From assembly GCA_013396635.1 (NCBI GenBank), contig WBMW01004158.1:202869-266868 (forward strand): DNA of 64,000 nt, written 5' to 3'. Position 1 is the stretch's first letter, and each line of letters starts with the position of its first letter. Below, piece after piece: positions 50,021 to 61,841 of this stretch. This DNA comes from Penelope pileata. Lineage: Eukaryota > Chordata > Aves > Galliformes > Cracidae. The notes under the pieces were generated by a model. The model had not been told where the DNA came from and made no database searches. It saw nothing but the letters and a program-made list of their open reading frames with translations. A program made the position numbers and the translations under genes.

Positions 50021-52257
50021 AGGTAAATTTTATTGCTTTATTTCTTCCCTTGACAATACTGACATTTTATTTTGATCTACACTAGACCTAAAATAGCATA
50101 TTAATTTTGCTACTTTGGAGATGTTTGAGCTTTATCACTGTGCAGCTTTGTAGAGGTGCACATAGTGTAGACCAATCTGTATTTCAAATCCATTTTGCTG
50201 CTCGTAGGAAAGTAAGTTCTATGAATGAATGGATTCTGGTCTAGTTTTGAAGTTCTTCGGTGCTCCAGGCATATGCTAAAGGGGGTTGCTATAATAAGCC
50301 ACTGTACAGAAGCTGTCCCTTTTCTTCAGTGAATTTAGAGAATGTTTACAATTTCTGGTCTCTCTTCTGTTCTTAGACAAAATTCCCTTTGATTTGAGAG
50401 TGTTTTGCTCTAGTAAAAGCTTTGGGATTTGGAACACTGACTTCAAAGGACTCCCTTCAGCCGGATAAGCACAGGAGAATTTTTAAGAAATGATTCTAAG
50501 TAATAAGAATGGGCTTTTGTTACTTTCTTTTTATAATGCTAAGCTGGTATCCAGTATACACCAGTGTAAGAAAGCCAAAAGTTTTAACGTACCCATCAAG
50601 AGACAAATTGCTAATAAGGTATAATTTGATGGGGGAAGGCTGATGGCATCTGCAAGAAGAAAAAAGCCACATAGCTACAGAGAAATGCCTTATTAACAGT
50701 TGCACTGGGAGTCCTTTTGAATGAGCTTCATTTATCATGCTTTTATAGTTATCTCCACTGAGCTTTCAGCTTGGTGAAAAATACAAAAGTACAGTATTCT
50801 GCCAATGTAACAATCAATGGGTTTTCTAAACCAATAAAAATGGAAAAGAGGCTGCAGGAGTAGGAGGAGGTCATCATTTATTTCAGTTCTGAAATAAATT
50901 TCTTCTATCAGGTTCCCTGTATGGGATTGTTACTAAAATTTGTGCATGTCACTGAAATTTTGGAGATACTTTTCTTGACACTTAAGGGCTCCTTCACTTT
51001 GACTTTCTTGAAGTAAACTGAAATTTGAGCTTTCTGTCATTAGTTTTGAGGATCTGACACCCTTCCACTCAATTTCATGGATATGGGGGTTGCTCATCAA
51101 GGTTCCGTGCCATCTGTGGTACCAGTGGTTTTGTCCTGCACAGTGAGTTTTTCTGTAGTGACTTTCTCCTATACAACTTGTGGAAAAGCACCAGCAAAGA
51201 AAATTGTGTTATTCAGAAGCGCAGACATGGATCTCTGGGGATGTAGAATGTTTTTGTTGTACAAATATTTGTTTCTTTTCCACTTGAAAAGCTGTAAAGA
51301 AAGAATGCAGTTAGAAACTCTTCCAAATTGCTGTCATCATAGAATAATTTATGAGTTCTTCAATAAAACTTTTCCCAGAGAGTCTGATACATTTATCTAG
51401 GCATCCATTTTTAATGAGCGACTTTCTTTTGCTTTGTTCATGGTCCTCTGATGCTAATAGATCATGCAATAACAACAAATACAGAATTCCCAGTCTGAGC
51501 ACCAGGCACTGCAGCACACAGATTTTGATTATTTTTCTCCTGCTCCAATTTGATTTTAGAATGAAATCTCTTGCAAAAATCATCAGATGTTCACCTGTTG
51601 TAGTGCGAGTTTCGGAGAACAGTAAATAACTGAACAAGGACATCCACTGAGTAACTGTCATTTACTTGCTAAGTTTCAGTGCATAAATATTTTCTAGGAG
51701 TCTACTTGACTGAGTATTTAATACATGGTTAACGTATTGTTATAGATGATATCTCAGTCTGTCAGATAATAGGTGTCTCAGTTTCTAACAGAAGTTATAT
51801 ATGTGTCAGTTGTGTTTTCAACAGATGTGCTCATGAACATTTGTAACAAATTTCTCAGGTTTTGAAGCAACTCTTAATTATTTATTAAAACTGTGAGAAT
51901 TTAAGTATGAAATATGAATTATCATTTTTTTTTTAAACTCTACTAGAAACTAATGATTTTTTCTTATTATTGTGAACTATTAAGAAATTTGTTGTGGAGA
52001 TCATCCACTAAGGAAACTGAAAGCATGCTATATGTTTTACCTTCCCCACCAGAGGAATTTTGATGAACTGAGTTTTGTGATGGTTGGCAAAAAACTATAT
52101 GTCAAATAAAATTCCCCGACTCCAGATTATTTTGCCTGGGACATACTCTGTAGGTGCAAGTGCATGAGTGATACAAAACATGCCCCCTTTATCTTTGGAG
52201 CATGTTGAGTGGGATCCTTAGACTGAATCTAAGAGTAGAGTACAGCTTCCTACAGCT

Positions 52258-52616
52258 GTACAATACGGGTATGTCCAACCCATGGCCAGCAGGCCCCATG
52301 TGGCCCAAGACAACTAGTACTGTGGCCCTTCTTCCCTGCCAAGTGGCCTGGCCCAGCCTGGGATGCACGCCCCTCACTAAGAATTGCAGCCACTTGCATT
52401 GAACCAGACTGACGCATTAGTTTCATAAAAAGAAGGTCAAATATCCCACTAGTTTTATGTTTTTGTTACTCTCTTTTCTTGTGTTCTAATAAAAGATATA
52501 TATATGTTTTGTTACTTATATACATTAACTATATTATATATTTTATATGAGGCCCAATTCCTCTTCACTCAATGTAGCCCAGGCAAGCCAAAAGGTTGGA
52601 CACCTGTGGTACAATA
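52258..52616. mobile_element. Non-autonomous hAT DNA transposon with intact target duplication
   Basis: The element body is 52266-52608 (343 bp). Its ends are inverted repeats, CGGGTATGTCCAACC at the left and GGTTGGACACCTGTG at the right. Both sides carry the same 8 bases, GTACAATA (52258-52265 and 52609-52616), which is the duplication length made by hAT transposases. The subterminal parts (GGCCCCATGTGGCCC on the left, AGCCCAGGCAAGCC on the right) match the texture of Charlie-type hAT elements of amniotes. The middle is AT-rich and encodes no transposase. The clean duplication argues for a discrete insertion. Confidence 0.88.
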
Positions 52617-53442
52617 GATGCTGAAATGTATGAAGATAAGTTGAGGAAAAATATTAGAGACAAACTGTTAAGATAAGGTATTGAATCTTTCAGCAACTAG
52701 CTATTTTTCTGAGGTTCCTTGTGAATATGGAGTGAGACAAACACTTTTATCTGCAGCAGAGCTCTGTCTTTTTCTCTAAGTGGCTGTTCAGTTACTTCTG
52801 CAAAATGGCCAGTTACTGCTCATTTTGATCTGAAGGCTAGTCTTTTAGAAATTTGAATAGAAATGACCCACTCATTTCCCATTGCTGATACCAAGTTACC
52901 CAATGTCACGGACTTTCACTGGTTAATAACTTGAATAATGTTTAACATATCAACTGGAAATGAAAAGCCCCATGCATCATTGATGTTCCTCCAGACCATT
53001 CACTTGCATCTAAAAAGGAGAAAACTTCAGCCTTATTCATAGCCTCACCATTATCCTGAATCTTCATGATGAAAATGTGATTTAGAGTTGCATTGCTCTG
53101 CTCCTTTTCCCTCTACTCCTTTTACTGCATTTGGAGTACACGATGTTCTCTTGAAGACCTTTTCATATTCTGAACACTCAACTTGGTACTGATGCTCTTT
53201 AGTTTGTCTTCCTCAACCTTGCTTTCTGTAAATTTAACAATGCAGCTACACTCCAGTGATTTTCCTAGTAGCTGTAGGCTCAAGCTTTCCAGTTGTAATA
53301 AGCATCTTTTGTTCTTTGTGTTTAATGAGAATTTTTCTCAATCTGCTATTCCTTTTTGCTTTTCTCCATAGTATGTGTTGAAGATTCTCAGTTATGTGCC
53401 TGTTTTACTTTTTATTCTTCCCCATATTCTTGCAATTTTGTG

Positions 53443-53625
53443 TCACAGAATCACAGAATTGTAGGGATTGGAAGGGACCTCTAGAGAACATGGAGTCCAA
53501 TCCCCCTGCCAAAGCAGATTCCCTAGAGCAGGTCACACAGGTAGGCATCCAGACGAGTCTTGAATATCTCCAGGGAAGGAGACTCCACAACCTCCCTGGG
53601 CAGCCTGTTCCCATGCTCCGTGCCT
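53443..53625 (-). mobile_element. CR1 LINE 3' fragment
   Basis: About 180 bp of the 3' end of a CR1, antisense to SEMA5A. Inverted terminal repeats (TCACAGAATCACAGAATTG) are followed by GGAAGGGACCTC, TCCAATCCCCCTGCC and CTCCCTGGGCAGCCTGTTCC, all in the order seen in the longer CR1 at 4243. It is severely 5'-truncated and keeps only the 3' UTR and the end of ORF2. It belongs to a different subfamily from the first copy, judging by the tail bases. Confidence 0.92.
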
Positions 53626-54351
53626 CTCAGATTATCTTAGTATTTGTCAAATTAAATCCAATTACTTTAAGCATAACCAAAGTAGAAATTAGTTTCTTCT
53701 TTCCTTGGGTGAACTGTCAGTTGTGGTGCTATCAGCCGTATTGGAATACGGATACTCCATGGAAATTTGGTGAAGTTTTTCTTCTTGTGTTCCATTTTGC
53801 CCCATCCATTTTCTAAATATTTTGTGTGTGTGTACTATTCTTAAATGGAAAAAAGAAAAATTGATCTTGGTTTTCCAAAATTAGTCTGGTCTATTGATTT
53901 AGATAGAAAGATGAAGAAAATCTCGTGTTTGCAACTCTTTACTGAGCTTTGATTGCACAAGTTATGCAGACTGGTTCTTCTTACATTTCTTTTACTGTTT
54001 CTCAGCATGCAACTTTATCTCTACTATCAACTGTCTAAAATATTCATACCCCAATTTGATTGCATGTTGCATGGATACATATCCATTCTTTAAGTTACTT
54101 CAGCAGTGTTTGTCTTCTCACTATGTTTGAAGATGATATTTTTAGGCTAACTATTCAATATATTTTTATTATTGTATATAACAGTTATTGAATTATGCAT
54201 AGAAGAATTACAGATGGGTTTTAATATTAACAGAATCAAGCCTGCCATCAGTGAAGCCCAAATGGCAAAACTATCTGAATAAATCAGAAAAAGAGACAAA
54301 AATCATGATAGAATTTTTATTCTCTTTGTAATGAGGCATGTTGAACAAAAC

Positions 54352-54365
54352 TATATATATATATA
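54352..54365. repeat. TA microsatellite
   Basis: Seven TA units. A similar smaller run is present near 52496-52505 inside the hAT element. Confidence 0.8.
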
Positions 54366-57300
54366 AAATACAAAGATTTGTTTTTGTAGTCTAAATTATG
54401 CAGTATGATGTTCAGCTATTCCAAAAGATGTCACTTAGAATGTGTTATAAATTCCATCCTCCACCATATCTCTCAGGTTCATCTGCTTGCTTTTGTGAAC
54501 TCATATCTGGAAGCTATAATCCAGCTGTCTTTGACATCATGGGGACAAGATATATTGTGCTGGCTGTGCCTCTGGGAAATTATTTCAGGAAGGATTTTGG
54601 TTTGCACAGAGCCTTCTGAAGCGTCCTAACTTCCTTGACTGTCTGAGGTTGATTGCTGGCATACTTTCTTACCTCTCATCCAATGCCAACATGACTGTTT
54701 TGAACAGCAAGTTAGTATGGGGCAAGATTACATGCTTACCAGTGCCCCTTTCTCCTTTACCATTTGCAGCAATGACCAGGTGCACAAGAAAATAAAACGT
54801 TTTCCTGTATTCAAGGTCTGCATTAAAATCTTGATTTTCTGAAACTCCTGTGCCAGGAGACTCTTTTCCCACTTATGGTATTTTCCTAGGGGGCTAGGGA
54901 GTATGAAATTGCATTGAAATATCTTTCCCTTTTCTGAAATAAAGAGAATCCTGTCATTTCTGATCATCACCTAAAAGTTTACAGCACAATTTGTAAAAAA
55001 ATGAAATGAAACACTGCTTTGAAAAGGTCTTGAAGCTTACTGAAATCAATCTTATTTGCCAAAAAGCAGGGAAAGCTTTAAAACTCAATGTGCTAACACA
55101 GATGTTAATCTTAAAAGGTTCACATATAATTTATTCAATACATTAAGTTTACTATATTTAGTATAATTTTAGAATGTGCATTAAAAATATGTTATGAAAT
55201 TTCATTCCTATCTGCTGAGTGGCTGCCAAGTTTGGGAATGCAAGAACATTTTGTTGTTTTACCCCTTCAGCACAATCCGGCATTCAATTTTTAAATGTCC
55301 ATAAAAAACATAAAAGCCTCAAAATGCCAGATAAGAGTATTCGAAACTTTGAAAGTCACAGCATGCACCTTTTTATTAATAACTCTGGAAGCAGGACTAA
55401 AACTATCAGTTCTGAATATACATAAGTTCTGAGTGGCTGACTTCGGGTTTGGGACTGCATTTTGCTTTATAAACCTGTCTCTGTTAAGTGTAAACCAAAT
55501 GAGCATTTTGTGACATTTAGAGGTCTTTGCTGAACACAAACAGGGAATGCACAGGTGGATGGTTGGGTGACGTTTAGTAAAAGTTCAATCTTGAGCAGAG
55601 GCTGGTGTCATTAAAGTTAACAGAGTAGCCAACCACTGAGAGTTTCTGAGTTTTAGTAACTCTACGTTTTACTAGATCAATTCTGACAAAAATTTTGACA
55701 ACTATTTATTTGCATAATCAACAAAATAAGTTAATTCAAACTTTGGCTGGAATGTATTCTCTCCTCACTCTTTTTTTTTTGTATACTTTGGACTGTTATT
55801 CTTGAAAGAAAATTCGGTTGACATCAGCTTTGTCCTTGAAGCCATATAAAGCTTCATATATTATGTGGGCTAAGTGCAAAATTATTTATCTATCATGAGA
55901 TCTCAGTTTTTATTGAATATCAAGCCCTAGAAAAATTCTAGCGTAATTAGCTGTTTATTTTCATATATTTCGCACTGCTCACTTTTTAAGAAACCATAAT
56001 TTTCTAACTGTGGATGAACAGTAAAAGCTGAACAAATGAAAACACACATAATGCTATTTCCAGGAGAATTGGCTGTTGCATTTGGTAATTGGTGGCAAGA
56101 TACTGCAACAAATGTAATCGATTAGCAAATTTGTCTGTACGCTGCTGGGTTTCTTTTTTGGGCTGCTGGCCTATCACTTTGTATGAAAGCCTAACCAGGG
56201 TGCCTTTAGTCCCCAGAAAATAACATTTCTTCTACGATGAGCCAAAAGCAAAAGCTGTGTTAAAGGGAAGTCCCTTTCTAATGTATTCCCCTAGCATTTC
56301 CACAGAGGATGGACACTCTCTGAAGTTTATTGTTTATCAGGAGCCTGTTGGCAAGATAGACAGCTCCAGCAGTAATGGCTGCAAGGACGAGAGGTCACAG
56401 CTCTGTGGAAGTGAGGAAAATGGGTTGCCTGAAGTATGGGAAGGTATAAATCTTTCTTAAGTGGCTTTACATATTTGCTGGAAGCAAGGATGTCATTATA
56501 CCAAAGCATGCCTTAAAATTTCTAGTAACCGTCAAAACCACTTCTAATGCTGAGGCTGCTAATTTGCTGCCAATGTCTTCTTGGTATACTCCTCTGTGGC
56601 TACATTCTCTTTTTGCATTTACTATTCTGACACTTTCTTTATGGCATCTTTAAACTCAGCTTTTGTACTCCAGCATCCATGTTCATTGAGATATAATTAT
56701 TCAGGCTGCAAGACACCCTCGCCAAACAAACCACAACTTTTTGAAGCCATTCCATTGCTGGACTGATGCGAACAATAAGGCAATATTACTCATGTTTGTT
56801 GACATACATTGTTATGATTATTGCCATTATAACTCAACTCCCCAGAGTATTGTTTAAATACATGATATAAGACATGAAAGCAAACAGATAGTGAAAAAGA
56901 AAAAAGGAAATCTCATGTAGTTGTTATTTTTTGGCATTGCATAATTAAACCATCTTCTTTAATGTTATTTTTGCCAGTATCTAATTAGCAGAGCCATCTG
57001 CCTAAGAAGTGCTGGACCATCTGTCTGGAATACTGTTCTGTTCATTTTTTGGTTCTTGACTAATTAACTTCTTTCACTATGAAATATAACAGTACATTTT
57101 GTTTCTATACTTCAAAGAAGTTCATATATATAATTATATGTTTGTGCACCTGCCTGGATGTATATCCTATCTATGAAGCTATATGACTATAGTTATTCCA
57201 GGAGATAGTCTGTGTACGTCTTCCACTAATGTAGGTGAAAGCCATGTGGTTCCTTATGACCTATAAATATAACTAATACATATCTCACCTCATGCGTTCA

Positions 57301-57461
57301 GAGTGACCAGTCCTTGTTTTGATTGTGTTCATACTTTTCAAATTTCCTTTTTACATTTACTAATCAAATTTATGGTTGTAGAACGTGGCTACATTAGAGT
57401 TAATTACTTATGGTTTTGGTGTTTTTTTTTTTCTCATTTTCTATTTTTTTCTTCTGGAAAA

Positions 57462-57520
57462 TTGTAGAATAAATAGGTTGGAAAGGACTTCTTAATGTCT
57501 TGCCAAAGGATTTAGTATGT
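57462..57520 (-). mobile_element. Probable degraded CR1 3' end
   Basis: TTGTAGAATAAATAGGTTGG followed by AAAGGACTTCTTAATGTCTTG resembles the antisense CR1 3' UTR (AGAATCATAGAATGG then GTTGGAAGGGACC...). It is too short and mutated for certainty. Confidence 0.4.
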
Positions 57521-60500
57521 TGCTGCATGTTGGATATGAAGAAAAGCCCTTGAGAATAAGTTATTAAGTGGGACGGAAACTTGTTATTCCCTGTTTTCTC
57601 ATTTTCCTTAATTCTATTTTAGTGTTCTTCTAAGGTATTTAAATAAATCAGCTTAGATTGGAGATTTTCATTTGATTTCTCTTGGAGCTAATTTCTTTAT
57701 GTTTATTTAGTTTGCCCATTGAAGATACCGTTTGACTTTTAAGCAAGACTCTATCATTCACCCAAATGAAGAAGTTACTGAAATACATTTGTTGTTCTAA
57801 AGAATATGATTATTTCTAGTACTCTAACTTTTAACTTAAGATCAATGGGTGCTGTATATATATTTATTTTTGAAGGTGATAGTTACATTATATAGATAGC
57901 TTGAGTTAGAATTCTATAGCTGGAATGTATCCCCTTCACTCCCCCTGAAAATGTCAGGAGTGAATTCATCTGAAGATTCTGAAGTGCTTTCTGTACGTTG
58001 TTGTACATGGTGTCATGTCTGAAAACACTGACAGAGTTATTTACAATTTAATTTTTACAAAAAGATGCCTGCCATTAGGTATGCACCAAAGCCATGTTTC
58101 TGCTCAGTCTGATTTTATGTCAAATCTATATGGAGCTTTGTGTATTTTTTAAATAAACAATCTGCACAAAAGTGAAGTGTGACTTTCTTTTCTGACTACA
58201 CTGTGCCAAGTTCAGTCTTTAGGATTGGTCACACTGTGAATTTTTCACAGGGCTAAAGTCTCATGGTAAGCTCTTTGTACAACTCTACCAGTGACTGTCA
58301 AATAATTAAAGTTTATTTATATCTACTAGATTGTAGTTATGCAGAAGACATGAAATCTGTGGAGGTACTTGAAAGAGTGTGTTGATAGCAGGGTTTATGA
58401 AAGCCATGCAGCTTGCTATCAGGGACAGAACAATGTGTAGCCTTATATGCTACTCCTTCACCTATGCACATATATTTCTTGCGGAGATATGTACCTGTAG
58501 CTGACGTACTACCATCCTTAGTTTCTTCAGTACTAATATTAAAATTCTTGTTCTCTCCTTTCCCAGAGCAAAGAAAAGCTTGAATGTCTGTAATTTGATT
58601 CAATGTGTTTTGTTACCAGCTTAAGTAGAATTACAATATTAATTAAAAACAATACACAGAACACTGGAGGTTGTATTTTGCCATTTAAAAATTGGAGCTA
58701 CTTCTTAAGACACGTAGGAAAGAATAGTTCTCAACAGGATAAAATTTAGGTGCTTAGGCCTTAGGCTTTGATCCTTAGGGGATCAAATATCCAACATGGT
58801 ATGCATATTTTATTCTCTGCACTGCTTATCTGAATGTTGTGAAAATATTAGCAAATGATACCAAGCAGGAAAATGTCAGTTTAATACGTGCAATGGATAG
58901 CAACATCATTTCTAAGTAAACTTGGTATTGCACATCTTCTCTAAAATAAAACAATCTGTATGTGTCAGTCTATTGTTTCAGAATTTAGTGTATATCTTCT
59001 GCTGACAAAAATCACATTGTCATTATCCTGTTAGGACATTTTGTTCTGTCTTTATGTATTAAAGATTCAGGACACATTTTTCTCCTGTTGTTTTTTTTCC
59101 ATACTAAAATGACATTTAACTTAACAAGTTTCCACCTGTCTTACCCCTGTGTATTGCTAGTAGTCTTCGTTGAATAACTGAATTTCCATTTTGTGGGAAA
59201 CTTCCCCAGATTTCCTGAAAATTAAAAGAAAAAAGAATAGGTATATGTATATGGATGTTTATACATGCTCTTTTCATTTAATCTGTAAGAGGGCATATGC
59301 ATGTATTATTGAAAATATATAAGAACTTTGGAGACCAAAGTATATGAAGCTGAACTACATGGCCTTCTTTGGGTGCCCTTGTAATACACTTCATTTGCAG
59401 TCTGCCCTCTTGTTGTCTCCTCCAGCAGTGAACCTTGGGGCTATATGACTATCAAGTATACTTGATTTTAGCAATGGCTTTGTCACTAGTGTGTTTGTAC
59501 TTATTGACCAGACAATATTACTCTTTTGACATATGTTGTCATGAAGAGGGTTTTCCCATAAAGTTTGCCATTTAGTTAGAAAGTGTACGTACATGGTTAC
59601 AACAGTTTGTGCTTTTTGGGTTCTCATATTTGCTGTTAACTATTGTATTCTAATACATTAGATAGTGTTGTAATATTTAGTACCCTTATTTAAATCTATG
59701 CATCTCATGGATGTCAGAGAAGAAAGTTTCCTTTCAGTTATGCCAAAACCACATTAGTGGTTTTGTGACCTGCTCACAGAGGTGCATTGCATGTTTTTCT
59801 CAGATTTCATGGAAAACTTGAAGAACCGTCACTTTTGGCTGTTGAGTGTCTTTTCCAAAATGTTTCAGTGCCTAAGAAATGTACTTAATTTGCATGATTT
59901 ATGACATTGTATAATTTTCACATTTCATATCTTTTGCCTTCAAATTACTATTTTACCACTGACTTGTAGCCAACAGAAAGCTGAATATTTTGCCACTGAA
60001 AATTGATTTATTGATAAACATTTTATCTTGAATCCAATCTTTCTGTTTTCTTTCTTCCTGCTGTTCAAGCTTTGCATATTCTGCTCAGTTCTACTTTGGC
60101 AAGAACTTTCTTTCAAACCTTACTTTTAAGCAGCTATATTCCACTAAGCCTTTCTGTCCTGGCCTCCTACTGGAAACTCTTGCATTTCTCCAGGCATTTC
60201 AACTTTCTGTATTGTTTAGAGATAATATATTAATTATCAGATACTTGCATCTAGTTCCATATAACATACAAGTTTAATGTGTCCTACTGGATTGAGGAAT
60301 TTAGGCTGCTCATCCAAGAGCAGTCTTTTGTTGTGTGATTGCTGTTACATAGATGAACTGCTTTTTGCATTACAGAGTCAAAAGAGTCAAGTCACTGCTG
60401 CTTTTTTATCTTTAGTTGTATAAGATACAATTTGTTAAAAATCTAGGGTCATCATTCACAAGTGGATTTTTTCAGAAGTTTTCAATAAGTTCCCCAGTAT

Positions 60501-61778
60501 GCTGTGGTCACTTGTCTGCAAAACTAAATGCTTTAAACAGGAAGGCTTGGGATGAAGGAAGAGAAGTAATGACGTTAGTTTTACACATTTTTCATTCCTG
60601 AAATAAAAAAAAACCTAATTATTGGGCTTGTTGAAAAGCAAATCAAAGAGTACTACGTAGAATACTTGGGATTTTTCCCCTTTGTTTAAATAGGTTTTCA
60701 CCCTATTATTTTTGTTATTCATAGAGTGTGCTGTTAATAAGGTCTCCATTGAAAGACAAGTACAAAAGATATATTAAATTTGAATAAATTATCTTTCATT
60801 ATTTTCTGGTAAATAAAACTGAAAAAGCTGGGGTTTCGATAATTAAGCAGCCATGTTTAGTTTGGTAATCCCATTTCTTCCTGGTAAAACATAAAATGCT
60901 TTGTGACATTTTTATCTAAAGAACAGGTGGATGTGCACTGTTGATGTGAAAGCAAGCAGAGAGATTTAAAATGCACTCTGACTGCACAGCATACACAGGC
61001 ATTCAAATATGTGCATGTATTGGCACATAAACACCAGGCATAGGATCTGCTCCACTGAACAGTAGAGTTTGTAAGTCATAGCTGTTGAATGTTAAATATG
61101 GAAATAATTGGAATTAACTCAGGCAGTGAAACTGTCATAATGCAGACTGGACTTAAAATCCTGGCACAAATATTTTGAAGCAGAAAGTTCAAAAATGAGG
61201 ATAAATTGCTCCTTCTTTGCAGTGCTCCGTTTCACTGTTGTCCAGTGGATGTCTGCTTGTTGCTCCTTTCCTTCAATTGAAGTTTTAGCTCCTCTGACTA
61301 CTGCTGCAGTCACACCTTGAGCAAATAAAATCTCCATTTGATGCTTGAGAGAAAGTCTGCAAAATCAGCAACGGTGCACCTTCCCTGAAACACAAGGTCT
61401 CTCAGCAGAGCTGACCTCCGTGCGATCCTGCCCACTTCTGCTGAGGAAGAAGGGTCAGCCCTGCTATGTGGTTAGCTGAGTAAGGCCAACACAAAAGGAG
61501 CTAAGTAGCATCAAATGTGATTGTGGTTATTCCTGCTGCAGCTGTAGGTACAGTTAATCATGGGGATGGCCAGTTTCACTTTGGATTAAGGCACTGAAAA
61601 ACCACCAGGAGCAAAACTACATTTCTATGGAGAAAAACCTTACAAGGCAATTATGGCTAGAACCACGCACGCTTAATTGTTGGTGTGCCTGAAGCACGTA
61701 TCTTGAGCATTGGCTTAGATAGCTGAGTTTTATATTTCTGTGTTCCATGCATTGCTAACTAATTTCTGTTGGTTACAG

Positions 61779-61841
61779 GCAGTGGAATGGCAATGTGATG
61801 AAGCTACTAAAAGAGCTTGCTACAGTAAAGGCAAATCAAAG
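61779..61841 (+). CDS. SEMA5A: SEMA5A internal coding exon, 63 bp (sema domain)
   Basis: The 21 codons read AVEWQCDEATKRACY then SKGKSK. Mammalian SEMA5A has the same segment with Glu for Gln and Lys for Arg, from memory, while SEMA5B differs strongly, so the paralogue assignment is firm. Two cysteines are encoded (WQC and RAC). By analogy with other semaphorins, the second should pair with a Cys in the next exon, but that exon is outside the window. The acceptor is GTTGGTTACAG at 61778 with a CTAAC branch-like motif at 61755-61759. The donor is AAG|GTAAGC. Both ends are on codon boundaries, so the exon is a symmetric cassette whose omission would not shift the frame. Confidence 0.96.

Larger units (their letters stand above)
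19533..61778 (+). other. SEMA5A: SEMA5A intron, 42,246 bp
   Basis: This phase-0 GT-AG intron contains no missing SEMA5A exon, because the flanking exons encode adjacent residues of the known protein (LIQ then AVEW). From 19.5 to 30.9 kb it is plain AT-rich sequence with small tandem repeats. From 30.9 to 43.5 kb it holds three mariner copies, a solo LTR, poly-A tracts and a gap. From 43.8 to 46.6 kb there is an old LINE. From 46.7 to 52.2 kb I see only simple repeats. The hAT element, two CR1 scraps and a TA run follow. From 57.5 to 61.7 kb I see nothing specific. Confidence 0.9.

Noticed and set aside
52189..52402. Short frames over the hAT element
   Set aside because: They encode no transposase motif and simply cross the GC-rich end of a non-autonomous element.
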